Source: Torreya grandis (lineage: Eukaryota > Streptophyta > Pinopsida > Cupressales > Taxaceae). Taken from it: a stretch of DNA of 64,000 bases. The notes under the pieces were generated by a model, which saw nothing but the letters and a program-made list of their open reading frames with translations, had not been told where the DNA came from and did not search any database. A program made the translations under genes and the position numbers. The DNA lies in contig JARHVA010004806.1 in assembly GCA_037957365.1 (NCBI GenBank), positions 558,001-622,000 of the forward strand, written 5' to 3'. Positions 37,577 through 50,149 of this stretch are shown piece after piece. How positions within the stretch are numbered: position 1 is the stretch's first letter; every line of letters begins with the position of its first letter.

Positions 37577-40500
37577 GGTCTAATGTCAAATATCTCACAT
37601 AAGTGGTCAAGTGAATGGATAAATATGGATTCCACTCTTGTAAAAAGTGTTTTAAACAACTTTAATCTAGGTCTAAAAATGGAAAAGGTTGATAGGTCTT
37701 TAGGAACAAGGCACGGATATAAGCTCAAAAACACATTAGGTCTAAAAGGTAAATGCTAGGTATTTTTAAACACAACACAAAGCTATACTTAGAAAAAACT
37801 AGGTCTAAAAACAAACAATAAAATTTTATGACTTGGGAAACACATCATAAATTTAGACTTAAAATAACACTAGGTCTAAAAACAAGGCAATCAATCTAAT
37901 CAATTTAAAACACTTGGAATCAAACTAGGCAAATAGATTTGAAACACACACTTGGTCATTGGTAAAATACATTAGACCTTAGGCACATGCATAAAACTAA
38001 TTGGGAAAATTAATCCCAAGTAAGAAAAAATAAGAATGAGGAGTAAAAAATTCAAGCATAAGTGATTAGCAAGACTCAAATGTAAACTAACTGTGCTTGA
38101 GGTTGTACTTGTAGAGAGAGATTCAACCTTAGTTCTAAGCAACAAAAGAGACTCAAGGCACATCGAAAAAATATCACTTCTAAAATCTAGGCACATAAGA
38201 TCTTCAAATCAAGCAAGGAATTAGAAAAAATTGCATAATTCAAAAGTGAGAGGTAAACATCTAAACCAAAATTAAGTGAGGCATAGGCATAAACCAATCA
38301 ATGTTTGAATCTATACTTTACAAGACCAATTTCAAACTTGATTTAAAATACTTGGCTTCTTAAATGGACAATAATATAGACCATAATGGATGACATAATA
38401 ATACTAATCATGGACCAAAAGGAATACATGATTTCAAACTTGATTGAACACAAGGCAAAGATTTTGAAACAAAATGAGCAATGTAATGATGTTATCTCGC
38501 TTAAAAGGTATGAAAATGAATTGTTTCAAACCTATAAGACACAAGACTTAGAATGAAATGGGTAGCATAATGAATCCCCTTTAAAACAAGTGACACACAC
38601 ACATGAAAGTTTCTGGAAATGTCTAAGGCAAAGCATGGTATGAAATGGATGGCATAACACCTCTTTAGACTAAAGAGTGATGTGAAACATGACTTGTTTT
38701 GATATGGTTGTGAAAAAAAAGGATATTTTTTGACTCAAAATAATGCAAGTAAAAGGAAAATACCCAAAAACATCTAAGTATATCATCCTATTCTTAAAAC
38801 TGATAAGGTGGATTTGTATCATCAAATTCTATCTATATATTCCTTCTTGAGAGGAAATAATTTTTTAATCCAAAAATTAAATGTGCAAGAAAACTAGGGT
38901 TTTTTAGGCCCCCTATTCTCTCAAGAATTCATATGGTGACATGGAAATTTGGGCTACTCACCCTACATTGACAATATTTTCATGGCAAGTGGGGTCTATC
39001 TAAAAACTATATTTTTTATACATTTCTAAATGGTTCTAAGTGTGGTTAATAATAGATATGTAATCATGTCAATTGAGTTCATAATAACTAACTTACTAAG
39101 CAAGGGTCTATTAATTTTCATAGTGACTCCATCTGTGAACTTATTAGTGGAGTCCCTTGGTTAGCTAGACCTAACTCAAATTTTCATTATGATTGAAGAG
39201 GCTAGCCACTCAGCCCCTGACATTCATAGTATTTCATGCCATGATTTATATACCCCACCATGTAGTGGGGTTGAAATGATGTTAGGAGATGAAATTATAG
39301 GTCAATACTTCCCTAAAGAACTTATGGGGAGATGATGAAATACTATCCAAAAGCCAAGATGAAAGAAATAAATATAGAAATACTTTAAGGTTGTTCTAGG
39401 ATCACCCAAGTCATTCAGATCTTAGGGAGTGACTTTGTGACATTAATTCTATGCTTAGACTAAGCAAAAAAATCAAAGGACAAAGTGATTTTGGTCACTC
39501 GAGTTCCATTAAGGGAATGGGGAGAGAGCATATGAATTAAGTCTATTTTACAAAAACACACAACAAACAATTAAAATGATAAAAAACAAGATCTTAAGAG
39601 CACTTAGTCTAAGTTTATGTTCCTTTAAAAAACTCAAGTGAACTGTGATGTGAAATTTAACCCCATGGATTTGTTTTTTGGTTGTGAACTTTGAAAAACA
39701 AAATCAAAGAAACTAAATGATTTTTAAGCACTAAATGTAAATGTGATTTAAACTTTTAAAGTACTAAAAATGTCTTTCCTTGGCCTTTGGGTCTTGCAAA
39801 AAGTGTTAGGAGTTCTTTTGATTAGAAGTTAAAAAGAAAATGAGAAAAAAATAATTAAAATTTAGCTCTTAGGTTTATTTTATTTTTCACACAGTGCAAT
39901 ACCATATTTAAATAGATTAAAACCTCATGTCCCCTACAAAACCACAACTGTTAACTCAAAATTGCATCTACCTACAAGATAGACTATTAGTGCAAAACTG
40001 CATTTACGTAGAGTAATACTTAATCATGATGGTAAAACTACATGTCTTAGGCAATACCACATTTTACCTTAAAAAATAAATAGTTAATATAATGCCACAC
40101 TTTAACAATGCAAAACTACATATCATGATGGTAATAATAAATTTACCAGTTTCAATACCACACTTCCCTATAAAACTGTATAAGTTAGTTCAAAAATACC
40201 TATTGCGAACATAATAACACATGTATCAAATAAAAAACCTCATAAATAAAGGAAAATAAAATTTAATTATGTAAAATTACACTTCCATAGTGAAATAACA
40301 TAAATAACATGTAAAAATACATGTGAAATATTGCAACTCCATCGAGCAATACTGCATCTCATAGGTGCAAAACTACAACTTCTTGTGTCTCAATCATGAG
40401 GTTAAATTTTCCACTTTTTTGGTCATTAAGTCAAAATTTTAACATTAAAAATGTTAGTAATAGGTTATAAAAGGACATGAGAAGAAATTTGTGGGGTACG
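37577..40500 (-). other. G3 leader between PBS and gag
   Basis: About 2.9 kb without credible ORFs. Phrases such as AGGTCTAAAAACA recur loosely at 37,670-37,890. Between 39,890 and 40,400 two short words, GCAAAACT(G/A)CAT and AATACCACA(C/T)TT, recur at irregular spacing. Long leaders are known in Ogre-like elements. Confidence 0.6.
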
Positions 40501-40519
40501 CATCCCACTGAGTGTGCCA
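40501..40519 (-). promoter_or_regulatory. G3 primer-binding site
   Basis: The minus strand reads TGGCACACTCAGTGGGATG, three bases inside the LTR end. It is shared in form with G4 and G1. Confidence 0.75.
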
Positions 40520-40522
40520 TTA

Positions 40523-41604
40523 TGTAACATAGGATTACAAAGAAGATCGTTAGTCTTGTTAGTGAATAAATTCAAACCAAACAATTTCAACACAAACAAA
40601 CAATTCTTGCCTACATATTTGGGTGAGAATAAATAACAAGCACACATTAAGGAACAAATAAAAGAACAAAACATAAACTCCATTTTTAATTTCTTTGTAG
40701 CTACAAATATGCTTGTTGAGGTAGTTTTCTTGCTCAACTATGTGATCAAGAAATCTTTGTCAATGAAGCTCCATTGCTCCACCTCTCTTTGTCACCTTGG
40801 TAATGTTAATTGGATTGGGCTTGGATTGGAAAATAGGCATGATAAAACCACAATAATGAATCTTTTTAGAGGTATTTTGTCATAATAACTTTAAAGTATA
40901 AATCTTGGCATGTATTTGTGCATAATAATTTTACACCAAGAGAGCTTCGTTTTTAATGGGTGAGGACTTGTATTATAGCCTCCAAACTTAACTCTAACCC
41001 AAGTGTAATTAGGTTAGAATTAACCATGGTTGAGTTTGAAATAACCCTATGTGAGTTAAATATAACCCTAATTGAGTTAAGGAGGGGACATGTAATTAAT
41101 ATTTGGGATACAAATCCCATTTATTAAGCATGGTTCTCCATTTCTGCATTTAAGGCACTTTAGGGAGATATTTTGAATTCCTTTACTTTGAGGATGCTTA
41201 TGTCATCATGACCTCTTATTTATTAAAATTTCCTTTTTGTAATTTTTTTTACTATGTATATGGAAAATTCACTTAAGAATTTAATTTGATTAGATTAGTT
41301 AATTCATTCTGCTTAGAATTTTAGCATTTTATAAATTATTTAAGTGCCCCACTTAATCGGTGCAAAGGCCAAACTGCGAATTGTTAGGACACAAGGTGAC
41401 TAAAGATGAATCCATGAGAGGTTACTATTGAATATAAGATGATACCCCAAATAGGGATGTCTCAACATGATTCTAAGCACTAATGTCCAATGTGCAAATG
41501 AAATTGGGGCAGTTAGGGATTTTTAGGCTTAATTTGCATTGTTTTGTAGAAATCAATCTGAGGTCTAGTCGGAAGCCAATTGTGGCCAAAATGGGGTGTC
41601 TACA
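40523..41604 (-). repeat. G3 5' LTR (intact, 1,082 bp)
   Basis: On the minus strand it starts TGTAGACACCCC and ends TATGTTACA. Its flank is ATGAG, matching the left side of G3. Because it was not hit by G4, it shows the about 425 bases (41,087-41,511) missing from the other copy. Confidence 0.9.
40967..40980 (-). promoter_or_regulatory. G3 5' LTR TATA box (GGCTATAATACAAG)
   Basis: Aligned with the TATA box of the 3' LTR. The transcript would start a few tens of bases to the left and run toward the PBS. Confidence 0.55.
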
Positions 41605-41609
41605 ATGAG
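41605..41609. repeat. G3 target-site duplication, right copy (ATGAG)
   Basis: Identical to 14,939-14,943, which confirms the outer limits of G3. Confidence 0.9.
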
Positions 41610-42310
41610 TTTTACATTTTTATCAAGATTTTTCATGAGATCCATAAAATAAGTAGGTTTAATGTCACTTGGAACTTAGGTCTCACATAATGTTTTATAT
41701 AAGATATTTGTATAGATATTAGATTGCTTTAAAAGTTCAATGATTGATATCTTAGCATGTGTATTACTCAATTGGTCAACAAGGTCATAAAACTTATATT
41801 TGATCACAATTTTATGATTAGGAAGAACCTATTGTATATTAACTAGTGGAAGATTAGGTTTAACACCCTTACCTCTTTGAGTAGTAATAACATGGATCGT
41901 AGAATCTAATATAAGTCATGGGTGAATAATGGGTGCAAGATGGTATATGTCACTTGAATAATACCTAGGTAGAAAAAATGGTTGAGATCATGCATGTTGG
42001 CATCTAGATACTGGATCTCTAGTATTACAAAAGGAATTATGAAGAAAGATCAAGTGCTGTTCTTACTTTAAAACCGTCTCATTATGTTTACAAATTTGCT
42101 TAACAGATTTGACAAAGTAATTGAGATAATAAACTACAACTATTACAAGTTGGAACCCAAAATGAATGATAGATGAATCCATATTTCACATATTGATAGA
42201 AAATTGAAAACTTGATTTTCAAATTATAAATATTTTTAAATCATAAAATCAGTAATTAGGAAAAACAAAACATGAAACCCTAGATCAACCTAGGGTTTTG
42301 AGACCAAAGG
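41605..42310 (-). pseudogene. G2 pre-protease segment (right half of the split element)
   Basis: On the minus strand 41,720-41,610 reads YKTLCET-VPSDIKP and FMDLMKNLD, the segment that precedes protease in this lineage. G3 has the related FPNDITLDKFQ before its protease. It would join the protease fragment at 14,943 if G3 were removed. Only about 700 bases separate it from the PBS-like site at 42,311, too little for a full Gag, so gag seems deleted. The rest up to 42,310 is AT-rich with no recognised domain. Confidence 0.6.
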
Positions 42311-42322
42311 TTAGGTTCACCA
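42311..42322 (-). promoter_or_regulatory. G2 candidate primer-binding site (TGGTGAACCTAA)
   Basis: The minus strand reads AAACA, three bases, then TGGTGAACC. The same layout occurs on the plus strand at 48,236-48,252 and 59,297-59,313, which argues for a real LTR-PBS junction. Confidence 0.5.
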
Positions 42323-42945
42323 AATGTTTAAACCTAAATTCGACATATATCCTAATGGGATTAATAGGGTTAAAAATATATAAATCAATAATGACAAAGG
42401 TGATAAAAAAATATATAATAGGCCAATTAATTACAAAAGTTAGATATAACATATGCTAAATTTATTATACTGAGATATGCTATAAATAAGAAACATAACT
42501 ATGATAAAAATAAGAAACACAACTATGCTAAATTTTGCAATGATAATGAAAAACAAGATACTTATATGTTTTTGATGCTAACAAAAATATAGATCTAGAA
42601 TAGGTAAGAAGTAGACTAGAATAATATTATGGTATAGTTACTAAATTATAGATTAAGTGCCTCTATGGCCTTAGATACATGCATTAACATAGGAAAGTTA
42701 TGTCAACGCTATTATCTAGATCAAAAACTGGTGTCTAGTACAAATACCTATTAGAAATATATTCAACCACTTGAATGCTTCTAGGTTCTGTGTTTCCTTC
42801 ATTTTAGTGCACTCAGATTTGGGTCATGGACTATCACTCTTTGTCAAATAAAAAAAAACCTAGTTCATCTTCATATTAGCTGTGGGAAAAATAGGTTAGT
42901 GGGTTCACGGTGTTGAACTACCCTAAAGACCCTTATGTCAATGAA

Positions 42946-42999
42946 CACTGCCTATATATCTAGTACTCTGAAGAAGGACTTAGACTTATGTAGTTCTCT
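42946..42999 (-). other. CTACAT block, G2 copy
   Basis: The minus strand reads GAACTACATAAGTCTAAGTC, then TAGATATATAGGCAGTG. It lies about 240 bases after the TATA box, inside the presumed R-U5. Confidence 0.55.
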
Positions 43000-43240
43000 T
43001 ATATGTGTTGGCTTGTGTGTGAATCATGTAATGTGTAATAAGCAAGTATAATGGTGACCTAGCTTGTAACTTGGAAAATATAGCTCTTAGGATGTTTTTT
43101 CAGTACATCAGATATATAGATGTGTTATCCCTATGAATTGTATGGAAATAAGAGAAAATAGGTAAGCTTTGATCACTTGAGTGTTTGATTGAATGTTCTT
43201 TGGTATGAATTCTAGGTGAGGAATGAATAAGGGTTGATAT

Positions 43241-43252
43241 TCTATTTATACC
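43241..43252 (-). promoter_or_regulatory. G2 LTR TATA box (GGTATAAATAGA)
   Basis: A strong TATA match on the minus strand, upstream of the CTACAT block and PBS in the expected order. Confidence 0.5.
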
Positions 43253-43699
43253 AATCCCCTTAGATAATATCTTACATAAAATAACTTATGATTACCTTTA
43301 TGATACATTTCATATGTAAATTAGATGACTTTAGGGCACTAGACACTTGTGTTGGGATAGGACACTTGAATCAACATAGGCATCTGACTAGGACATAAGT
43401 GCTTGAGTAGTTAAAAATAGGTGCACGTCCAAACCTTACAAAGATGGAAGATAACAAGATTTTAGCATTCTAGGTAAGATATAAGGCTTGGGTCATCAAA
43501 ATGATACTCATTTTACTAATAAATAAGCAATGAGCACATAATTATAGCACATTGGAGACTTGTAAAAGCAGTTAAGGTCTAGAAATGAGAGGAACAACTA
43601 AGGTCTATATTTACCAAGTGTACAAGACTAAAGGCTATATTATTCTTAAATATCATCTACAATATGGTACATGAATGTAGATTTGGTGATAATCAAGTA

Positions 43700-46410
43700 T
43701 GTTTGAGATCCATTTATCAGTATTGCATGATTAAATGATGTTAATGGAAAAAAATGACTTGTTTAGGTATTGATTAGGTGTGATTAGACACATGAAGGTA
43801 GATTTGTAGAAAATTGGGAATATATGAAAACCATTTTTTAAAATTTTATTATCTAATGTAATTATTAGAGAAAGTTTGATTAGAGTAGGACCTAATTAGG
43901 TGTGATCAAATAAATGTAGATATATTTAGGGTAAATTGGGCTTATATGAGCACCATTTACCATTATTTTTGATCAAATGTCATTATTTTAGAAAACATGA
44001 CTAAATTATGTCCTATCAAGTACATGAAGGTAAATTTTAGGGAAAACAAGCATGCTTGAGAACAATTTGCCATTATTTTTGTGATTAAATGTCATTATTT
44101 GAGTAAATTTGATTTGATTAGGCTTTGGTTAGGTGCAATCAAATAGGTGTATGTAGATACGTGTAAAATTGACCATATATGAGCACTATTTGTCGTGAAT
44201 TTATGAACTAATGTTGTTAATTGAGAAAATTTGACAAGATTAGGACCTGATTGGTGTAATAAAATAAATTAGGTATATTTAGGGAAATTTGGGCATATTT
44301 GAATAACTATTATCCCTATTTCATGATCAAATGTCATTATTTGAGAAAAATTGATTGATTTAGGCCCCAATCAAGTGTTATTAGGTACATGAAGGTAGAT
44401 TTGGGGTAAATCAAGCATATTTGAACACCATTGGTCATGATTTCATGATCAAATAATGCTAATTGAGAAAATTTGACCAGATTAGGCCTTGATTAGGTGA
44501 AATTTTATATGTGAAATTTGGGAACACTTAGGGTATATGAGAAGTGTTTATTATTATTTTTTGATAAAATGACACCATTGTAGAAAAAATGACTAAATTA
44601 GGCTCTGATTAGGCACTATTAAGTACATGAAGGTATATTTGGGGAAAATCTAGAATTTTTGAGAACCGTTTATCATTATTGCATTATAGAACAATGTTAA
44701 GTGAGATAAAATGATTAGATTAAGTGCAATTAGACACTTAAAGGTAGATTAGGGGAAATTGGAAGTGTATGAGAACCATTTATTCTTAATTCATGATCAA
44801 CTACCATTATTTTAGAAACATTAACTAAATTACACCTAGATTACATCTTATCAGGTAAATAAAGGTAGATTTGGGGAAAATCATACGTGCTTGTGCAATA
44901 TTTATTTTTATTTTATGATCAAATGTTATTCTTTAAGAAAATTTGACTAGATTAGACGTGACTAAACACATGAAGGTATATTTGGTGAAATTTGGGAATA
45001 TATGAGATTTGTTTATTACTTTTTTTGGTATAATTTCATTATTTGAGAAAATTTAATAAGATTAGGCCATGATTAAATGTGGTTAGACAAATTTAGGTAG
45101 ATTTAGGGAAATTTAGGTTGTATATGAACACCATTTATTATTATTTGGTGATAAAATATTGTTATTTTAGGAAAAAATGTCTGAATTAGGTGCCAATGAG
45201 GTGTTATCATGTATAAGAAGGTAGATTTTGATAAAATTAGGCATGTTTGAGCACTATTTATCATTATTTCATGACCAGACAATATTATTTGACCAATTTT
45301 AATTAGATTAACACTTAATTAGGTGAGATTAAATTAATGAAGGTAAATTTTGGGGAAATTAGGAATATATGAGAATCACTTGTCACTATTTTGTGATCTA
45401 ATGTTGTTATTTGATAAAATTTGACCATATTAGGCCCTGATTAGGTGTTGTCAGATATATGTAGGTAAATTTAGGAAAATATGGGCAAATATGAGTACCA
45501 TTTATCATTATTTTATGATCAAATGACATTATTTGAGAAAAAGGTATATGAATTAGGCCTTAATTAGGTACACAAAGGTTGATTTGGGGAAAATGATGCA
45601 TGTTGGAGTGCCATTTGTCATAATTTTGTTTTCAAATGTCATTAGTCAAGAAAATTTGATTAGATTAGGCCTCAATTATGTGTAAATGGACAATTTTAAG
45701 CAGACTTAAGGAACATTGGCCATATTTGAGCACCATTTATATTATTTTTTGAGTGAAGGTCATTTTATAGAAAATTTGATCTAATTGGACCCTAATTAGG
45801 TGTGATCAAATACATAAAGGTAGATTTGGGGAAATTTGAGAATAAATGGGAACCATTTATCATTATATTATGAGTTAATATTACCACTTGAGTAAATTTG
45901 TCTAGATTAGGCCTTATTTGGGTATAATTTGGTATATTTATTTACATGTATAGGGTAAATTAGGCATATATAAGCACTTTTTGTCATTATTTTGTGATTG
46001 AATGTTATTATTTTAGAAAATTTAACTAGACTAGGCCTCAATTTGGTGACATTGGATAGATTTAGGTAACTTTGAGGAAAAATGACCATATATGAGCAAC
46101 ATTTATCATTATTTCATGATCAAATCTCATTAATTGAGAAAATTTTGACTAAATTAGACTAGATTAGATGTGATTGATAGATGTAGGGAAAATTAGTCAT
46201 ATATGAGAACATTTATTTGTTATTTCATGATTAAATGTCATTATTTGAAAAAATTGACTGATTTATCCCATGATTAGGTGCTTTCATAGAAATGAAAGTA
46301 GATTTGGGGAAAATAATGCATTTTTGAATACCGTTTGTTTTAATTTCAATGTCAAAAGTCATTATTTGAGAAAATTTGAATAGATTATGACCTAATTAGG
46401 TGTTAATGTC
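43700..46410. repeat. Satellite array, about 120 bp, about 22 units
   Basis: The phrase GATTAGG(C) ... (G)ATTAGGTG recurs every 110-125 bases from about 43,772 to 46,393. A unit typically contains ATGAAGGTAGATTTGGGGAAA, ATGAGCACCATTTATCATTA, TTTCATGATCAAATG and CATTATTTGAGAAAATTTGA. Three unit types can be told apart by the middle part, and between 44,961 and 45,560 they follow the order C-A-B twice, hinting at a 360-bp higher-order unit. Units are clearly diverged. No coding frame. Confidence 0.93.
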
Positions 46411-48240
46411 TATTTAATTGCACCCGATTGGGGTGTAATTCAATCAAGATTTATTGAATAATGACATTTTTATCATGATAAAATGGTGATATCAATTACT
46501 TAATTTTGGTTAATCAAGTCATGTTAACTAAAATTATCTTATAAAACATTATATGCAGACACTAAATTTTTACTTAATATGAATTCAAATAGTATGTGAA
46601 TTCATGTGTTTAATAAGTTATCACCTCTCACTATTATCATTATAACTAATAGCATAACTTAAAACACTTTATTATACTCATTTTCCATCAAAAACTTCAG
46701 TTGGTTAAGGAAATTGAATGTTAACAGATTTTAAGAAACATTCACAACATGCTAGTCATAAAAACATATAGGTTGTGGTGAAGAGGCTAAAATAACATAT
46801 AAAATCCATCAAAATCAAAATTTTATTAAATATTTAGGTTTCTCCTAAAAAAATTTACATTTAAAAAAAAGGCACCTAATTTCAAGTTCATATGCAAAGT
46901 TTATGGCCTCTAGAAGATAAATGACTTTTTAGGCTTGAAAAAATAGATATCATTTTTTATAAACACTAAAATATAGTATTATATACTTAGAAATGTTAGT
47001 CTTGACATACCTTTATCTTGCATGAATTATGGATACATATATGGCTATTACACAACATTCTTTCGTATCCACTTGCCTTCTATTGGTCTCACCTTCATGT
47101 TTATCTATAAGTAACCTAAAATAATTCCATAGCATGTTATTAACATGTTCATTATTATAATCAAAATATATCCAAATAATTAGATTAATATTCTTCAATT
47201 TTAGATGACTCCATCAGACTTAGATGCCTGTATAATTCCATAAGCATCCAAATCTAGAGAACATATCCCTACACCAAGTAACTTTTTTTTAAAAATTTAA
47301 ATTGTCTTTATGGGTAGGCTTATACATTTCACATGTCAATGGTGTGAAAAATTACCCAAAGATTCTGATATGAATACACAATAAGTATAATCCTATTTTA
47401 TAATATATCATCATCTAACAATATCAAACAAGCACTAATAAATCCTATCCTATCAATTTAACATTAAGAGGAACTATCATAAACTTTGAAATTAAGAAAT
47501 TAGTCATAAGGAGTAGGCCCTAGCCAAGTCTGAAGCATATAAGTAAAGTTTTCCATTGTCAAGTGTTAAAAACTATATTACAAGTTGCACTTATAAAGGG
47601 AGCACAATCACACACACACATAATAGGGATAACTATGAGTGGTTTGAATTCCCTCCTCAGAGTATTGGATACCCATGAAAAACTTAACCATTCATTAGGG
47701 AGTGGTTATGGTCAACTCAACCTACCTTTCTAACCCTTTTGTAAGCCTAAACCTAGTGTCAAAAGTAGAGCCTAAGGTTTTAAAGTGAAGGAGATAAGTT
47801 TTTTGATTTGCACTCATAATGAGTACCTAATATCACACAAGAATAAATATTTAAATTATCATAGTAGCCTATGTCAAACTGTGAGCCACAAATTTAGAGG
47901 AGAATATGAAAACAACAACAACTCCTTGATGATGAGGCATTTAGAAATTATGATAGACTCATCCAAGTAGATACAAAAACTCCTATTCCTAATTTAAGTG
48001 ACTTCTAATCCATTTACAAAACTTTATATCACCTACACACAATCTCATTATAGCATAAAATAGTAACAAGCCAAGTATTTAAATCTTATTGGTATTTTCC
48101 ATAAATAGTAAATGTAAATATTGAATCAAACTTTGCTTTAACATTTAGATTTATTATGTTGTTTTAATATATTGTATACTATGAATATAGAAAAAGTTTT
48201 ATTCTTATTTAGATAATTAATAAAAAAATGAGATAAAACA
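46411..48240. other. AT-rich noncoding DNA, its end LTR-like
   Basis: A hairpin-like word, ATTGCACCC-GATTG-GGGTGTAAT, lies near 46,433. No coding homology is seen. The last 200 bases resemble 59,150-59,301 loosely and end AAAACA directly before a TGGTGAACCC site, as at the right end of a plus-strand LTR. Confidence 0.4.
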
Positions 48241-48243
48241 TAT

Positions 48244-48256
48244 TGGTGAACCCTTA
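48244..48256 (+). promoter_or_regulatory. Candidate primer-binding site (TGGTGAACCCTTA)
   Basis: Three bases after AAACA at 48,236-48,240, the same spacing as at 59,297-59,313 and, on the other strand, at 42,311. No plus-strand gag-pol follows here. Confidence 0.4.
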
Positions 48257-49599
48257 TATATAGTGAGCATGTCAAATCTTAGGTTTTCCCTTAGGGTTTA
48301 TTTATTCTTTATAAGGTTTTATATTTTTGTCTTAGAGTTATAGATATGATTTTTGAGTTTCCTATACATGAATAAAATACATATTTTAATCCTCGGCCCT
48401 AGCCTCCTATTTATCTTCATGATTTTATATTGTTCCATCTAAGAAGGCTAGGTCCAATCTTACTCTTAGTAAAAGTGCTAAGTTAAGTGGTGTTTAAATT
48501 GAACATAATCAGTCTCCTTTTTTTATTTGACATGTAAAATAAATCTAGTTTTATAAGGCTCTAACAACCATAAGTTTAGACAAAACAAGACACAAAGTAT
48601 AAATACAAGCCCCATAGACTACCAAATGAAAGAACATCAACAAAAAATTACAACAACTAGTAAGAAAAGTATACATGACAAAAAAAACAAGAAATACCTA
48701 ATAAAAAACTTTAGACCTCTTCCAAATTGGATTTCTCATTTGAAGCAACTTGTTTGACATCCTCGGTCTTCTCGAATATAATATCTTGGTTGGTTCTTCC
48801 TTGGGTATGTTTGGAAGGTCCTTTCTAAAGGGTCTATTTTTCCTTCATCTAAGGGATATTGATTCTTATTTTTACCTTTGGGGAATGATGAATGTATTAT
48901 GTGAGTTCCTTCCTGATCCAACATTCCCTTATTTTTCAAGTTAGAGTACTTTCTTATCTTTTTACTTATCCAAATCCTATTTGAGCTTAACTATTTTCAC
49001 TTTAAGTTTATTCCAATATTTTATGAGGGTTGACATGGCCTTCCTAATACCTTATAACTTCTTTAGGAAAACACTTGGTTTCTATATCTGATCAGTTTTG
49101 TTATTTTCTAGTCTACTGAGATCCGTACTCCTAGGACTATCCTCCCCTTTTGATGGGATGACCATAGTTATGGGTTTCTTGCTAGTGGAGGCATGTGATA
49201 ACACATAAGGGTACTTGAAAGGAGATAAATGTCAAAGGAGGAGAATGGTTTTAGGAGGGTTTAGGCTAGGGAACCTTCCTCATTCTTTGGAAAGCTATAT
49301 TCTTCCTTAGAAGTGTCATTAGCTAAGGTTTCCTCAATAAGGGTGTCTTCTATAGGAGTGTATTTTTCCAGGGAGTCTTCATCCAGGGGTACAGTTTTAC
49401 TACATATGGTTTCACCATGTTTTAATAATATAAGGATGAGGCCATGGTGGATTATATCATTTTTATCACTAACCTAATATGTAAGGTCTATGGCTTTAAG
49501 GGACTTAAGAAGGTATAATGGTAGGTTAATTTTATACCCATAAAAATGATTAAGAAGTAAAAAGTGGTGGGAGAAAATTAGAGTATACTTACCTTCTAG
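48257..49599. other. Unassigned DNA
   Basis: No recognised domain. A 67-codon minus frame (48,939-48,736) rich in Lys, Gly and charged residues and a 64-codon plus frame overlap each other; neither has family features. Minus-strand coding-like text with many stops continues weakly from the ORF to the right. Confidence 0.35.
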
Positions 49600-50010
49600 G
49601 GTTAATTATTTCATGGTTTTAAAGCATATCTCTAGCCATATATACTACAAAAAACCCTTCTTTTTAGTTTTAAACATGACGTCTATCCATAAAAACTTTT
49701 ACATTAGCTCTAGTTTATGGTTTTTGTATTTATAAGATTTAGCCCCTTCATAGGGCATCCCATTAGCTTAAATGATACTTTATTTAGACACAATGATTTT
49801 CACTCCCATAAAACTAATGATCTATTTATTCCCAGAGAGAATAAACTCCTTAAAGATATCCTCATCATGGCCTTTAATCCTTAGTATAAATTTAGTTAGG
49901 CCCCCTTTTCTTAGTTTCTTCCATATTTTCTTATTCCCTTACACTTAAACACTTGACATAGGTTCCATAAAGTCTTGGTCACCCCCATTTGATTTTGAAT
50001 GCTTCTTCTC
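49600..50010 (-). pseudogene. Broken ORF, product not recognised (retroelement-like)
   Basis: One minus frame reads for over 120 codons with only scattered stops: KKLRKGGLTKFILRIKGHDE, then FKEFIL, FMGVKIIVSK, ANGMPYEGAKSYKYKNH and FFVVYMARD. Stops are TAG or TAA where Gln or Glu would fit. The text resembles the Gag-like or accessory ORFs of plant retroelements in style, but I cannot name a family. It lies just downstream of the LINE on the same strand and might be an older insertion or part of the LINE's target. Confidence 0.4.
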
Positions 50011-50149
50011 CTATTTTGAGTATTTTAATGAATAATTATAGAGTTAAACTTCAACAATCAACTTGAAGGCTATTATTAATGTCCTAGGTGGAGAATCTGA
50101 ATTCATTGATACACCAATAATAATATTGAGAGGGGGGAAGTTTTTTAAA

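Larger units (their letters stand above)
14944..41604 (-). mobile_element. G3: large Ty3/gypsy (Tat/Ogre-like) retrotransposon hosting G4
   Basis: Both LTRs, PBS, polypurine tract and a 5-bp duplication (ATGAG) are present, so the ends are firm. Without the nested G4, the element is about 15.6 kb, with an internal part of 13.9 kb. Reading on the minus strand: 5' LTR (41,604-40,523), PBS, leader of about 2.9 kb, gag-pol (37,576-29,426), noncoding tail of about 2.8 kb, polypurine tract, 3' LTR. The large size, long leader, extra RNase H after RT and absence of a chromodomain fit the Tat/Ogre group. All catalytic domains examined except protease carry damage. It inserted into G2. Confidence 0.9.
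42325..43650 (-). repeat. G2 probable 5' LTR
   Basis: The left edge is set by AAACA beside the PBS-like site. It contains a TATA box on the minus strand and, downstream of that, a copy of the CTACAT...TATAGG block found in other LTR-like regions. The right end is not resolved; the satellite array starts close by and could lie in or beside U3. Confidence 0.4.

Noticed and set aside
46433..46460. Hairpin ATTGCACCC...GGGTGTAAT as a transposon terminal repeat
   Set aside because: Only one short inverted pair, with no partner end or target-site duplication found.
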